Of a DNA stretch of 41,229 bases, positions 1 through 10,939 are shown one piece after another. Within the stretch, counting starts at the first letter, position 1. Every line of letters begins with the position of its first letter. A program made the position numbers and the translations under genes. The DNA is from DATBDE01 sp045805605 (lineage in GTDB: Bacteria; Actinomycetota; Thermoleophilia; Solirubrobacterales; Solirubrobacteraceae): assembly GCA_045805605.1 (NCBI GenBank), contig JBJMKX010000011.1, forward strand, positions 1 to 41,229, written 5' to 3'. The notes beneath the pieces were generated by a model that did no database searches, was not told where the DNA came from, and saw only the letters and a program-made list of their open reading frames with translations.

Positions 1-1
1 C

Positions 2-876
<875 letters not shown>

Positions 877-886
<10 letters not shown>

Positions 887-938
887 GCGGGCACGGGTTC
901 CGCTTCCGCTTCGCCCGGCGCCTGCTCCGGCGCCGGGC
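877..938. terminator. Palindrome plus perfect 10-bp hairpin after uvrB
   Basis: GCCCGCCTAGGCGGGC (877-892) is a perfect palindrome containing the uvrB stop. It is followed by a perfect inverted repeat, GCCCGGCGCC (913-922) and GGCGCCGGGC (929-938), around a 6-nt loop. There is no T-tract. The location between converging reading frames fits a bidirectional terminator, although the second hairpin also lies in the coding tail of the MFS remnant. Confidence 0.4.
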
Positions 939-1579
939 CGGTCGGCAGCAGCATGGCCGGGATCGCGGTCGCCACGGTCAGGCCGAGCACCCACCAGAAC
1001 GTGGTGCCGAACGCGGTCGCGCCGTGCCCGGCGTCGATGCCGCTCTGCAGGATCACGGCAAAGACGGCGATGCCGATCGCGCCGCCGACGCGCTGGAGGA
1101 TGTTGATCGTCGTGCTCGCCCTCGGAATGTCGGCGCGGGTCAGTGTGCGGTAAGCCGAGCCGAGCAGCGAGGGGAAGGCCAGGCCCATGCCGATACCGCG
1201 CGGGATGCCGCGAGGGCCCGGCCTCCCGCGCGAGCATGGTCTGGCCGACCGGCATGATGATGCCGCCGGCGGCCCCCTGCAGGATGCGAAAGAAAGATGG
1301 GCGAGCCGGCCGACCAGGCGGCCCCGCTGAGCACCGAGCCGGCACCGAACAGGACCAGCGCGCCAAACCACAGGCGGCGGACGCCGAACCGCTCGATGGC
1401 CCAGCCGCTGAGCGGGATCACCAGCGACAGGGCGAGCAGGTAGCCGGTCGCGACCCACTGGATCGTCGCGACCCGAGACGTCGAAGTCGCGGCCCAGCGT
1501 GTGGATGGCGACGTTGACGATCGTCGTGTCGAGGATCGTCATGATCACGCCCGAGATGACGACCGCCAGTCGACGCCGG
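883..1579 (-). pseudogene. Decayed DHA2-family MFS drug exporter
   Basis: Pieces of one EmrB/QacA-type transporter are spread over shifted frames. The N-terminus (RRLAVVISGVIMTILDTTIV, then NVAIHTLGRDFDVS) is followed by a shift near 1473, after which VATIQWVATGYLLALSLVIP and SGWAIERFGVRRLWFGALVL read in another frame. A second shift near 1290-1296 restores RILQGAAGGIIMPVGQTMLA. The text then jumps at about 1200-1215 to the C-terminal GIGMGLAFPSLLGSAYRTLT and NILQRVGGAIGIAVFAVILQ. The family is normally about 480 residues; only about 230 codons remain, so most of the middle membrane segments are deleted. The extra C-terminal residues before the TAG are Pro/Glu-rich. Ancestry is clear from the motifs; the exact shift positions are approximate. 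It is not expected to make a working transporter. Confidence 0.85.
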
Positions 1580-1580
1580 G

Positions 1581-1709
1581 GAGCACCCCGAGCTCGCCCG
1601 CCTGGGCCATCCGACCGTGATGGAGGCGCCCGACTCCTTCGAGGTTGGCCTGGAGACCGTGCTCGACGGCGTGGAGCGCCGGTTCCGACTGTCGGCTTCA
1701 TCCGCCTGA
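1581..1709 (+). pseudogene. Probable TetR-family regulator C-terminal remnant
   Basis: A plus-strand frame reads EHPELARLGHPTVMEAPDSF followed by EVGLETVLDGVERRFRL and a TGA. This resembles the last helices of TetR-type ligand-binding domains, where a FxxGLxxxLDGxE pattern is usual. No DNA-binding domain remains upstream: the text switches directly into the N-terminus of the MFS remnant on the other strand at about 1580. TetR genes commonly sit divergently from DHA2 exporters, so this looks like a deletion that fused the two 5' regions. The fragment is short, so the assignment is moderate. Confidence 0.5.
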
Positions 1710-1734
1710 TGCTGACTCAGTCGACACTCGGCGC

Positions 1735-2490
1735 GTGGGGGTCTTGATCGACGCGTTGCTCCGGTGGTACGGCCGCGAGGCGCGCGCCCTGCCGTGGCGG
1801 CGGACGCGCGATCCGTGGGCGATCCTCGTCTCCGAGGTCATGCTGCAGCAGACCCAGGCCGCGCGCGTGGTGCCGTACTACGAGCGCTTCCTGGAGCGGT
1901 TCCCCGACCCGTCGACCTGCGCGGGCGCACCCGCGGCCGAGGTGCTGCGGGCATGGAGCGGGCTCGGCTACAACCGGCGGGCGCTGGCGCTGCATCGGGC
2001 GGCGGCCGTGATCGCCACCGAAGGATGGCCGGAGGACCTCGAGGCCCTGCCCGGCGTCGGGCCGTACACCGCCGCCGCGGTGGGCTCGTTCGCGTTCGGC
2101 GCGCCCGTGCTGGCGGTCGACACCAACGTGCGCCGCGTTCTCGCGCGCACCGGCCTGCACGTCGAGGCCCCGACGCCGGCCCTCAACCAGGCGCTGATGG
2201 AGCTGGGGGCGACGGTGTGCACCGCCCGCGCTCCCCGCTGCGCGGCCTGCCCCTTGGCAGCGGACTGTGACGGGCCCGAGGAGCCGGCGCCGCGCGGCCG
2301 CGGGCGAGTGCGCTTCAAGGACACCGACCGCTTCGTGCGCGGGCGCGTCGTGGCGGCCCTGGCGGCGGGCGACGCGCTGCCCGAGGTAGACCCGCAGCGC
2401 CTGCGCAGAGCGCTCGACGGGCTCGAGCGCGACGGGCTGATCGAGCGCAGCGCAACCCGCGTGCGGCTGCCCGGGCAGGCGGTACGCTAG
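1735..2490 (+). CDS. mutY: A/G-specific adenine DNA glycosylase
   Basis: MutY removes adenine mispaired with 8-oxoguanine in base excision repair. The catalytic Glu34 lies in SEVMLQQTQ. The helix-hairpin-helix LPGVGPYTAAAVG is near residue 105, with the catalytic Asp of VDTNVRR near 129. The [4Fe-4S] ligands are C162-x6-C169-x2-C172-x5-C178. I place the start at GTG 1735; TTG 1744 is possible, and the open frame continues upstream into the pseudogene region without homology. At 251 residues the protein is shorter than E. coli MutY (350): it lacks the Nudix-like C-terminal domain that reads 8-oxoG and ends in a short basic, winged-helix-like tail (about 200-251). Family certain, start moderate. 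Confidence 0.93.
   Translation: MGVLIDALLRWYGREARALPWRRTRDPWAILVSEVMLQQTQAARVVPYYERFLERFPDPSTCAGAPAAEVLRAWSGLGYNRRALALHRAAAVIATEGWPEDLEALPGVGPYTAAAVGSFAFGAPVLAVDTNVRRVLARTGLHVEAPTPALNQALMELGATVCTARAPRCAACPLAADCDGPEEPAPRGRGRVRFKDTDRFVRGRVVAALAAGDALPEVDPQRLRRALDGLERDGLIERSATRVRLPGQAVR
2483..2488 (+). promoter_or_regulatory. -10-like TACGCT before the DivIVA gene
   Basis: TACGCT lies 11 nt before the ATG at 2500 and overlaps the mutY stop. It fits the TANNNT pattern seen before many first genes here and implies a very short or absent leader. Confidence 0.4.
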
Positions 2491-2499
2491 CCGCCGCCC

Positions 2500-3228
2500 A
2501 TGGCCCTCGAGCGCAAGGACATCGAGCGCAGCGACTTCCCGACGGCCCGCCGCGGCTACGACCGGGCGGCGGTCGACGCGCACCTGCGCAAGGTCGCCGA
2601 GCAGCTCGACGAGCTCTCGCGGAGGAACGCCAAGCCGGCCGACACGCTCGCCACGGGCGCGAGCGAGCACGTGCGCCAGATCGTGGCCGCCGCGGAGGCG
2701 AGCGCGGCCGAGATCAAGGCCGAGGCCGAGCGCGAGGCCGAGGCGCTGCGCGACACGGCCGCGGCGGAGGCGCGCGAGCACGTCGCCCGCGTGTCCGAGG
2801 CGGCGCGCGCGCTGACCGACGGCATCGGCGCGATGGAGGCCGAGCTCCGCCGGCTCGTCGAGGGGCTGGAGGCCGAGCTCGGAAGCGATGATGCTGCGCT
2901 CGCGCGCGAGCCCGAGACCACGCCGGTCCCCGAGCCGTCGCCGGCGCCCCAGCCGACTCCCGCGCCCGCCGAGCCGGGCGCCGAGGCAGACGGCGAAGTC
3001 GACGACGTGGGCGACCGCGCCGTCGACGCCGAGCCCGACGAGGCGCCCGCCGAGGAGCCCGCCATGCCCGACGGCGGCGACGACTCGGAGGGCGCCCGGC
3101 TGATCGCGCTCAACATGGCGCTGAACGGCAGCCCGCGCGACGAGACCGACCGCTACCTCGCCGAGCACTTCAACCTCGACGACCGCGAGGCGATGCTCGA
3201 CGAGGTCTACGCGCGGGTGGGCGGCTAG
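2500..3228 (+). CDS. DivIVA-domain coiled-coil protein
   Basis: The N-terminus (DIERSDFPTARRGYDRAAVD, then AHLRKV) is a DivIVA/Wag31-type domain, which binds curved membrane and recruits polar-growth or division proteins. Residues about 40-125 are heptad-rich and Ala/Glu-rich, predicting a long coiled coil. Residues 130-190 are a Pro/Glu/Ala-rich linker. The last 50 residues (ARLIALNMALNGSPRDETDR, then YLAEHFNLDDREAMLDEVYA) look like a separate folded helical module. There is no signal peptide or membrane segment. The ATG is 9 nt after the mutY stop. Partners are unknown; adjacency to repair genes is probably incidental. Confidence 0.85.
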   Translation: MALERKDIERSDFPTARRGYDRAAVDAHLRKVAEQLDELSRRNAKPADTLATGASEHVRQIVAAAEASAAEIKAEAEREAEALRDTAAAEAREHVARVSEAARALTDGIGAMEAELRRLVEGLEAELGSDDAALAREPETTPVPEPSPAPQPTPAPAEPGAEADGEVDDVGDRAVDAEPDEAPAEEPAMPDGGDDSEGARLIALNMALNGSPRDETDRYLAEHFNLDDREAMLDEVYARVGG

Positions 3229-3230
3229 CG

Positions 3231-3245
3231 GCCGCAAAGTGCGGC
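3231..3245 (+). terminator. Weak hairpin after the DivIVA gene
   Basis: GCCGC-AAAGT-GCGGC followed by TT directly after the stop could form a 5-bp hairpin separating this gene from the uvrA promoter. There is no real U-tract. Confidence 0.3.
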
Positions 3246-3257
3246 TTCGGACGGGGG

Positions 3258-3269
3258 GAACGTCTGTTC
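3258..3269 (+). promoter_or_regulatory. LexA/SOS box upstream of uvrA
   Basis: GAAC-GTCT-GTTC is a perfect match to the GAAC-N4-GTTC core of the LexA operator known from Gram-positive bacteria and Actinobacteria (CGAACRNRYGTTYG type). It lies 28 nt before the uvrA ATG and 7 nt before a TAGACT -10-like hexamer, where a bound LexA dimer would block RNA polymerase. This predicts DNA-damage-inducible uvrA expression. Confidence 0.75.
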
Positions 3270-3276
3270 GTGCCCC

Positions 3277-3282
3277 TAGACT
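3277..3282 (+). promoter_or_regulatory. -10-like TAGACT of uvrA
   Basis: TAGACT lies 15 nt before the ATG at 3298 and just after the LexA-type box. Transcription from here would give a leader of about 8-10 nt. Confidence 0.5.
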
Positions 3283-3297
3283 CGTTGGTGGACGGTT

Positions 3298-6174
<2,877 letters not shown>

Positions 6175-6190
6175 CGAGTCCAGCGCGCCG

Positions 6191-6805
6191 GTGAGCCCGC
6201 TATCCGCCCAGGCGCGCCTCTGGTGGCAGAAATGGCGCTGGTACGAGCGCAACGCGCTTCCGTGGCGCCGCGCCCGCATTCACTGGCACGCCCTGCGCGG
6301 GGGCTACTTCGTGCGCTTCCCGATCCAGGGCAACGTGCTCGAAGCCCTCGAGGACGGGCGCCTGGCCATCGGCGAGAACACCCTGCTCGAGCCCCAGTGC
6401 TGGATCACGATCTCGGAGGGGGCCCGGGTGCGGATCGGGTCCGGGTCGTTCCTCAACATCGGGACGATGATCGCGGCCGGCAACGAGGTGAAGGTCGGCG
6501 ACCACGTGATGTTCGCCAACGGGTGCTTCGTGGGCGACTCCGACCACGGCTACGACGACCCCACCATGCCGATCACGTGGCAGGGGTTCACGTCGAAGGG
6601 GCCGGTCCACATCGGCTCGAACTGCTGGTTCGGTGCCAACTGCGTGGTGACCAGCGGCGTGACGATCGGCGACCGCTGCGTCGTCGGCGCCAACTCGGTG
6701 GTGACGAGCGACCTGCCGCCCGGCGTGATCGCGGTCGGCTCGCCCGCGCGGGTGCTCAAGGAGATCGCGTTCCGCACACCGGGCGAGCTCACGGCGCCTC
6801 GCTAG
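6191..6805 (+). CDS. Left-handed beta-helix (hexapeptide) acyltransferase
   Basis: After an N-terminal Trp/Arg-rich stretch (QKWRWYERNALPWRRARIHW), about 50-185 is a left-handed beta-helix of isoleucine-patch repeats (VRIGSGSFLNIG, VKVGDHVMFANGCFVG, VHIGSNCWFGANCVV, VTIGDRCVVGANSVV). It ends with the typical GSPARVLKEI. The DSDHGYDD segment carries a His of the kind used for catalysis in WbbJ/maltose-acetyltransferase relatives. The likely role is O-acetylation or similar modification of a sugar or glycolipid, with no visible substrate clue. The GTG start is 16 nt after the uvrA stop. Its TAG stop is part of the -10-like TAGGGT of the next gene. Confidence 0.85.
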   Translation: MSPLSAQARLWWQKWRWYERNALPWRRARIHWHALRGGYFVRFPIQGNVLEALEDGRLAIGENTLLEPQCWITISEGARVRIGSGSFLNIGTMIAAGNEVKVGDHVMFANGCFVGDSDHGYDDPTMPITWQGFTSKGPVHIGSNCWFGANCVVTSGVTIGDRCVVGANSVVTSDLPPGVIAVGSPARVLKEIAFRTPGELTAPR

Positions 6806-6808
6806 GGT
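6803..6808 (+). promoter_or_regulatory. -10-like TAGGGT before the lipoprotein gene
   Basis: TAGGGT lies 8 nt before the GTG at 6817, predicting a leaderless transcript. Its first three bases are the stop codon of the preceding acyltransferase gene. Confidence 0.5.
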
Positions 6809-6816
6809 GCGCCGCC

Positions 6817-7896
6817 GTGCCGGAGCGAGTGCTCAGCCGCCGTGGCCTGCTCGCCGCCGGGGCCGGCGCGGCCGCGGCCGCCGCCCTCTCGGGCTGCCAC
6901 GTGCCGGTCATCAACCCGGGGGTCGACCGCTCGAACAAGCGCAAGCTCATCGCGCTCTCGCTCTACGCCGACGACGCCTACACCCGCTCCGTGGCCTCCG
7001 GCGTGGTTGCGGCGCTGAAGGGCTCGGGCTACGCGCTCCTGGCCCGGCGGGCCGACCTGTCGGCGTCGAAGGAGGCCGCCAACCTGCAGAGCTTCGTCCG
7101 CCGCAAGGCGTCGGGCATCGTCGTCCTTCCGGTCTCGGTGGAGACGTCGACCCGGGGGGCCCAGATGGCGCAGTCGGCCTCGATCGCCGTCGTCGACGCC
7201 CTCTACCCCGGGTCCGGGGGGACCGGGGACAAGTTCTTCGCCGCCGCCGTCGACTACGGCGGCGAGGCGGGGGGCCGGATGGTCGGCCGCTACGTGCTCG
7301 ACCATGCGCCGCAGGGCGGCGAGATCGTCGTCGTCCAGGGGATCCTCGGGCAGGGCGACTCCGAGCAGCTCGACGGCGGCCTCGACGCCGCGCTGGCCGG
7401 CCACCCGCGCTTCCGCGTCGTCAAGCGCGGACCCGGCGGCCAGACCGCGGCCGGCGCGGTGGCGGTCGTCCGCCAGGCCCTGGCGACCCATCCGCGGGCG
7501 AACATCGTCGTCGACTACGGCGCCGTGATGGGCGACGCCATCGCCGCCTACCTGCAGTCAATCGGACGCCGCGACATCTTCCACATCACCGCCGGGGCAA
7601 CGCCGCAGACAGGCCGCTGGCTGGGCACGCCGTACCTGCGCGCGACCCGGTACTGGTCGGCCGCCGAGGTGGGCCGCGAGGCCGCCTCGATGCTCCTGCA
7701 GGTGATCCGCGACGAAGACGAGCAGGCCGCTCCCTTCCTCCGCAAGGTCGCGCAGCAGATGCGCACGTCGCTGCGCGGGGCGGCGCCGAACAACCTCCCG
7801 ACGCAGGCGAAGATCCGGCCGCCCGCGCCGCAGACCGAGATCGAGCCGCTGCCGCAGCAGACGCCGACCTCGACGTCGACGGTGCCGGACGCCTGA
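6817..7896 (+). CDS. Orphan sugar-binding-type periplasmic lipoprotein
   Basis: The N-terminus has SRRGLL, a hydrophobic Ala stretch and the lipobox LSGC (Cys at about residue 28), so it is a lipoprotein, probably exported by Tat because of the twin Arg. Residues about 40-310 fit the periplasmic-binding-protein type-I fold used for sugars and LuxP/LacI-like ligands: ALSLYADDAYTRSVASGVVA, a GIVVLPVS segment, then GGEIVVVQGILGQGDSEQLD and NIVVDYGAVMGDAIAAYL. The C-terminus is a Pro/Thr/Gln-rich tail. I chose GTG 6817 because the open frame further upstream lies out of phase with the acyltransferase gene and lacks homology. No ABC permease or ATPase is adjacent, so it either borrows a distant transporter or acts as a sensor. 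Confidence 0.82.
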   Translation: MPERVLSRRGLLAAGAGAAAAAALSGCHVPVINPGVDRSNKRKLIALSLYADDAYTRSVASGVVAALKGSGYALLARRADLSASKEAANLQSFVRRKASGIVVLPVSVETSTRGAQMAQSASIAVVDALYPGSGGTGDKFFAAAVDYGGEAGGRMVGRYVLDHAPQGGEIVVVQGILGQGDSEQLDGGLDAALAGHPRFRVVKRGPGGQTAAGAVAVVRQALATHPRANIVVDYGAVMGDAIAAYLQSIGRRDIFHITAGATPQTGRWLGTPYLRATRYWSAAEVGREAASMLLQVIRDEDEQAAPFLRKVAQQMRTSLRGAAPNNLPTQAKIRPPAPQTEIEPLPQQTPTSTSTVPDA

Positions 7897-7908
7897 GCCG
7901 CTGGTCAC

Positions 7909-7944
7909 GGGCGCCCACCTACACGGCCTCGAGGCCGGGTGCCC
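7909..7944. terminator. Nested inverted repeats between convergent genes
   Basis: GGGCGCCC (7909-7916) pairs, with one wobble, with GGGTGCCC (7937-7944), and GGCCTCGAGGCC (7925-7936) is a perfect 12-nt palindrome inside. The element sits between the ends of the lipoprotein gene and the opposite-strand phosphate operon, so a two-way terminator is likely. There is no T-run. Confidence 0.42.
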
Positions 7945-7958
7945 GGCGCGCGCTCCGG

Positions 7959-8195
7959 CTACTTCGACGTGACCAGGATGAGGCCGAACACGACCGTCCC
8001 GGTCGCGGCAAGGGCGGCGAGGACGCCGAGCGTCGCGTAGGCGGTCGCCGCGCCGCGGCGTCCCACCTGGCGCATGTCGTCGAACCGGGTAACTCCGAGG
8101 ATGATGAGCGAGAAGGCGATGGTCACGATCAGCCCCCCGATGAATGCGCCGAGGATGGCGGAGACCAGCGGGGCCATGGCAAGCGGGATGGTCAT
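7959..8195 (-). CDS. 78-aa membrane protein coupled to the phosphate permease
   Basis: This small protein has two hydrophobic segments, at about residues 8-34 (PLVSAILGAFIGGLIVTIAF) and 53-75 (LGVLAALAATGTVVFGLILV), joined by a charged loop (TRFDDMRQVGRRGA). Its ATG shares an ATGA overlap with the pit stop, so it is the third gene of the DUF47-pit operon and translationally coupled. I do not recognise the family. Context suggests an accessory or regulatory subunit of the phosphate transporter, which is inference only. Confidence 0.7.
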   Translation of the reverse strand: MTIPLAMAPLVSAILGAFIGGLIVTIAFSLIILGVTRFDDMRQVGRRGAATAYATLGVLAALAATGTVVFGLILVTSK

Positions 8196-9295
8196 CCCTC
8201 GGCCGCAGTGATCGCGCGGCCCTGGGTCAGCCGGCGCGCGAGCAGCACGAGCACCGTCACGAGGATCGCGGCCGAGACGACCACCGGTCCGAGCGCCCCG
8301 GTGCCGAAGATCTGCGTGACCCCGTAGACGGCCGCGCCGATGCTCGCCGCTGCGGGCAGCGTCAGCACCCAGGCCATCACGATGTTGCCGGCGATGCCCC
8401 AGCGCACCGCCGACAGACGCTTGGCCGCCCCGGCGCCCATGACCGCCCCCGAGATGGTGTGCGTGGTCGACAGCGGATACCCGAAGTGGGACGCGGCCAG
8501 GATGGCCGCAGCGCCGGCGCCCTGAGCGGCGAACCCCTGCGCGGGGTCCATCTTGATGATGCGGCTGCCCATGGTGCGGACGATCCGCCAGCCGCCGGTG
8601 TAGGTGCCCAGCGCGATCGCCGAGGCGGCGCTGACGATCACCCACGTCGGCGGGTCGGCGCCCTGAGCGAGGTCGCCGTGGGCGACCAGCGCCAAGGCGA
8701 TCACGCCCATGGTCTTCTGGGCGTCGTTGGTGCCGTGTGAGAGCGCGAGCAGCCCGCCCGACGCGATCTGGCCGAAGCGGAAGCCGCGCGAGACCGGACC
8801 CGGGCGCAGCCGTCCGACGATGCGGTAGGCGGCGACGATGGCCAGGGCGGCCACGACGAAGGCCAGCACCGGGGCCACCAGCGCGGGCACGATGAGCTTG
8901 TCGAGCAGGCCGGTGCCGTCGATCGCGCCGGTGCCGGCGGCCACCAGCGTCGCGCCGACCACGCCGCCGATCAGCGCGTGCGAGGAGGACGATGGCAACC
9001 CGAAGTACCAGGTGAGGAGGTTCCATACGATGGCGCCGATCAGGCCGGCGAACACCACGGTCTCGGTGATGGCGTCCTGGTCGACGAAGTCGCTGGCGAT
9101 GGTCGCCGCGACCGCGAGCGAGATGAACGCCCCGGCGAAGTTCAGGACCGAGGCGTAGGCGACCGCCGTGCGCGGGGCGAGCGCGCGCGTCGACACCGAG
9201 GTGGCGACGACGTTGGCGGTGTCGTGGAACCCGTTGGTGAAGTCGAACACCAGCGCGGTCGCGACGACGATGGCGAGGATGAGGTCTGAGGCCAA
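8192..9295 (-). CDS. pit: PiT-family inorganic phosphate transporter
   Basis: This is a 367-residue polytopic permease that imports phosphate with H+ or Na+, or a metal-phosphate complex. The duplicated PiT signature is present: DFTNGFHDTANVVAT in the N-terminal half and LALSHGTNDAQKTMGVIALA in the C-terminal half. The typical GLPSSSSHALIGGVVGA and GYPLSTTHTISGAVMGAGAA stretches are also present. About ten membrane segments are expected. The start is 6 nt after the DUF47 stop on the same strand, the standard arrangement for low-affinity phosphate uptake. Confidence 0.95.
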   Translation of the reverse strand: MASDLILAIVVATALVFDFTNGFHDTANVVATSVSTRALAPRTAVAYASVLNFAGAFISLAVAATIASDFVDQDAITETVVFAGLIGAIVWNLLTWYFGLPSSSSHALIGGVVGATLVAAGTGAIDGTGLLDKLIVPALVAPVLAFVVAALAIVAAYRIVGRLRPGPVSRGFRFGQIASGGLLALSHGTNDAQKTMGVIALALVAHGDLAQGADPPTWVIVSAASAIALGTYTGGWRIVRTMGSRIIKMDPAQGFAAQGAGAAAILAASHFGYPLSTTHTISGAVMGAGAAKRLSAVRWGIAGNIVMAWVLTLPAAASIGAAVYGVTQIFGTGALGPVVVSAAILVTVLVLLARRLTQGRAITAAEG

Positions 9296-9301
9296 CGGCG
9301 G

Positions 9302-9928
9302 TCAGCGGTTCTTGATGACGATGCCCTCGAGGATGTTGGCGACGCGCTCGGTCGAGTCGATGGCGTTCTCGAGGCGCTCGTAGATGTCCTTCCAGCGGAT
9401 GACCACCATTGGGTCGATCCCGTTGTGGAACAGCGAGGCGATGGCCTCGCGCGTGACGCGGTCGCCGTCGTTCTCGAGCCGGTTGACCTCGACCGTGTAG
9501 TGCGAGATGTCGCGGAACGTGCGCATTCGCGGCATCGCCTCTGCGATCTGGCGCGCGGCCTGGACGAGGATGTGGGCAAGGCGCTGGGCCTGCGACATCG
9601 GCGCCTCGATCTTGTAGAGGCCCAGGTAGTCGGCGACCTCCTCGGTGTAGTCGACGATGTCGTCGACCGCGGAGGCCAGCTCGTAGATGTCCTCGCGGTC
9701 GATCGGCGTGACGAACGTCTTGTTGAGGTGCTGGATGATGTCGTGGGTGATCCGGTCGCCCTCCTGCTCGCAGACCAGGATGTCCCGCGCCAGCTCGGCC
9801 CGGTCCGGGAAGGCGGACAGCATCTGATCGAGGAGGTCGGCCGCTCGGACGACGTTGGCCGCGGCCTCCTCGAAGAGGTTGAAGAACTCGCGGTCGCGCG
9901 GGACGAACACCTGGGACAGGCGCGCCAT
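9302..9928 (-). CDS. DUF47 / PhoU-like phosphate transport regulator
   Basis: This is a 208-residue all-helical protein of the DUF47 (YkaA/PitA-accessory) family, related to PhoU. PhoU-like metal-binding patterns are visible: EQEGDRITHDIIQHLNKTFV near residues 70-90 and ENDGDRVTREAIASLFHNGI in the second half, with DREDIYELASAVDDIVDYTE between. Members sit next to PiT permeases and are thought to modulate them. It is the first gene of the operon and has a -10-like TAGCCT 6 nt before its ATG. Confidence 0.93.
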   Translation of the reverse strand: MARLSQVFVPRDREFFNLFEEAAANVVRAADLLDQMLSAFPDRAELARDILVCEQEGDRITHDIIQHLNKTFVTPIDREDIYELASAVDDIVDYTEEVADYLGLYKIEAPMSQAQRLAHILVQAARQIAEAMPRMRTFRDISHYTVEVNRLENDGDRVTREAIASLFHNGIDPMVVIRWKDIYERLENAIDSTERVANILEGIVIKNR

Positions 9929-9934
9929 GCCCCC

Positions 9935-9940
9935 AGGCTA
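9935..9940 (-). promoter_or_regulatory. -10-like TAGCCT of the DUF47-pit operon
   Basis: On the minus strand TAGCCT precedes the ATG at 9928 by 6 nt, predicting a leaderless message. The 54-bp repeat at 9961-10014 lies 20 nt further upstream. Confidence 0.5.
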
Positions 9941-9960
9941 TGTGAAAACGACGCGAAAGC

Positions 9961-10014
9961 GAGAGCGGTCGAGCCGGTGGCGGCCCGCGGCGGCCGCCCG
10001 CGCGACCGCGTTTG
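9961..10014. repeat. 54-bp structured intergenic repeat, copy 1
   Basis: This copy begins GAGAGCGGTCGAGCCGG and ends GCGACCGCGTTTG. It is 47/54 identical, with no gaps, to 36102-36155. Outer arms GCGGTCG and CGACCGC can pair (7 bp). An inner perfect 7-bp stem, GGCGGCC with GGCCGCC around a 6-nt loop, follows. It lies between the 3' end of panB and the promoter of the DUF47-pit operon. Confidence 0.75.
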
Positions 10015-10015
10015 C

Positions 10016-10939
10016 TCACATCTCCTCTCCGGGTCCCCAGGCGATGCCGGCGGGCGGCTGAAGCGCCTGCCGGTAGTGCTCGAGCTCGTCCGGATCGATC
10101 GAGTAGGCGTGCTCCGCGGCGGGGAAGCGGCCCGAACGGACCTCGTCGGAGTAGGCCCGGACCCCCGCCACCATGTCCTCCTTGATGTGGGCGTAGCGCT
10201 TGGCGAAGCGCGGGCTCATGCCGTCGTAGATCCCGAGCAGGTCGTGGAAGACCAGCACCTGCCCGTCGGTCGCGGCGCCGGCACCGATCCCGATGACGGG
10301 GACCTTCATGCGCTCCATGATCGTCTCGGCCACCGCGGCGGGGATCGCCTCGAACACGATCGCGAAGCAGCCGGCCTCCTGGAGGTCGAGGGCGTCGCGG
10401 TGCACGTCGAGGGCGCGCTGCGCGGTGCGACCCTGGGCCTTGTAGCCGCCGAGCGCGGTGGCCGTCTGCGGGGTCAGGCCGACGTGGCCCATCACCGGGA
10501 TGCCGGCGTCGACGATCGCGCGGGCGCGCTGCACGGCGATGCCGCCGCGCTCGAGCTTGACCGCGCCGCAGCCCGCATCCTTGACGAAGCGCTGGGCGGT
10601 CGCGATGGCCTGCTCGTCGGACGCCTCGTAGGAGCCGAAGGGCAGGTCGCCGACCAGGAACGGCGTCTTCAGGCCGCGCCGCACGGCACAGGCCAGCACG
10701 AGCATCTCGTCCAGCGAGACCGGCACCGTGGAGTCGTAGCCGAGCACGGTCATGGCGCCTGAGTCGCCTACGAGGACGAGGTCGACGCCGGCCGCCTCGG
10801 CCACCTGCGCGGACGGGTAGTCGTAGGCGGTGACCATGACGATCGGCTCGCCGCGCTCGCGCTTTTCCATGAGCGCCGGCAGGGTCACGGGCAGACGCTC
10901 GTCGGTGGGGGTGTCGGGGGTCTTGGGAGCGGTGGACAT
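10016..10939 (-). CDS. panB: 3-methyl-2-oxobutanoate hydroxymethyltransferase
   Basis: PanB makes ketopantoate from alpha-ketoisovalerate and methylene-tetrahydrofolate, the first step toward pantothenate and CoA. It is a 307-residue TIM barrel. Recognisable stretches are MVTAYDYPSAQVAEAAGVD, the Mg-binding VLVGDSGAMTVLGYDST, GHVGLTPQTATALGGYK, the catalytic-Glu region FAIVFEAIP, and GIGAGAATDGQVLVFHDLLG. Start ATG 10939 overlaps the panD stop by one base (TGATG), so it is the coupled last gene of the operon. Confidence 0.97.
   Translation of the reverse strand: MSTAPKTPDTPTDERLPVTLPALMEKRERGEPIVMVTAYDYPSAQVAEAAGVDLVLVGDSGAMTVLGYDSTVPVSLDEMLVLACAVRRGLKTPFLVGDLPFGSYEASDEQAIATAQRFVKDAGCGAVKLERGGIAVQRARAIVDAGIPVMGHVGLTPQTATALGGYKAQGRTAQRALDVHRDALDLQEAGCFAIVFEAIPAAVAETIMERMKVPVIGIGAGAATDGQVLVFHDLLGIYDGMSPRFAKRYAHIKEDMVAGVRAYSDEVRSGRFPAAEHAYSIDPDELEHYRQALQPPAGIAWGPGEEM

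Noticed and set aside
2900..3100. Possible tandem repeat protein in the DivIVA linker
   Set aside because: It is a Pro/Glu/Ala-rich linker with biased codons, not a regular DNA repeat.
9941..9960. PhoP/PhoB-type box before the phosphate operon
   Set aside because: Only a single GTTTTCAC-like stretch is present; no direct repeats at the proper spacing.
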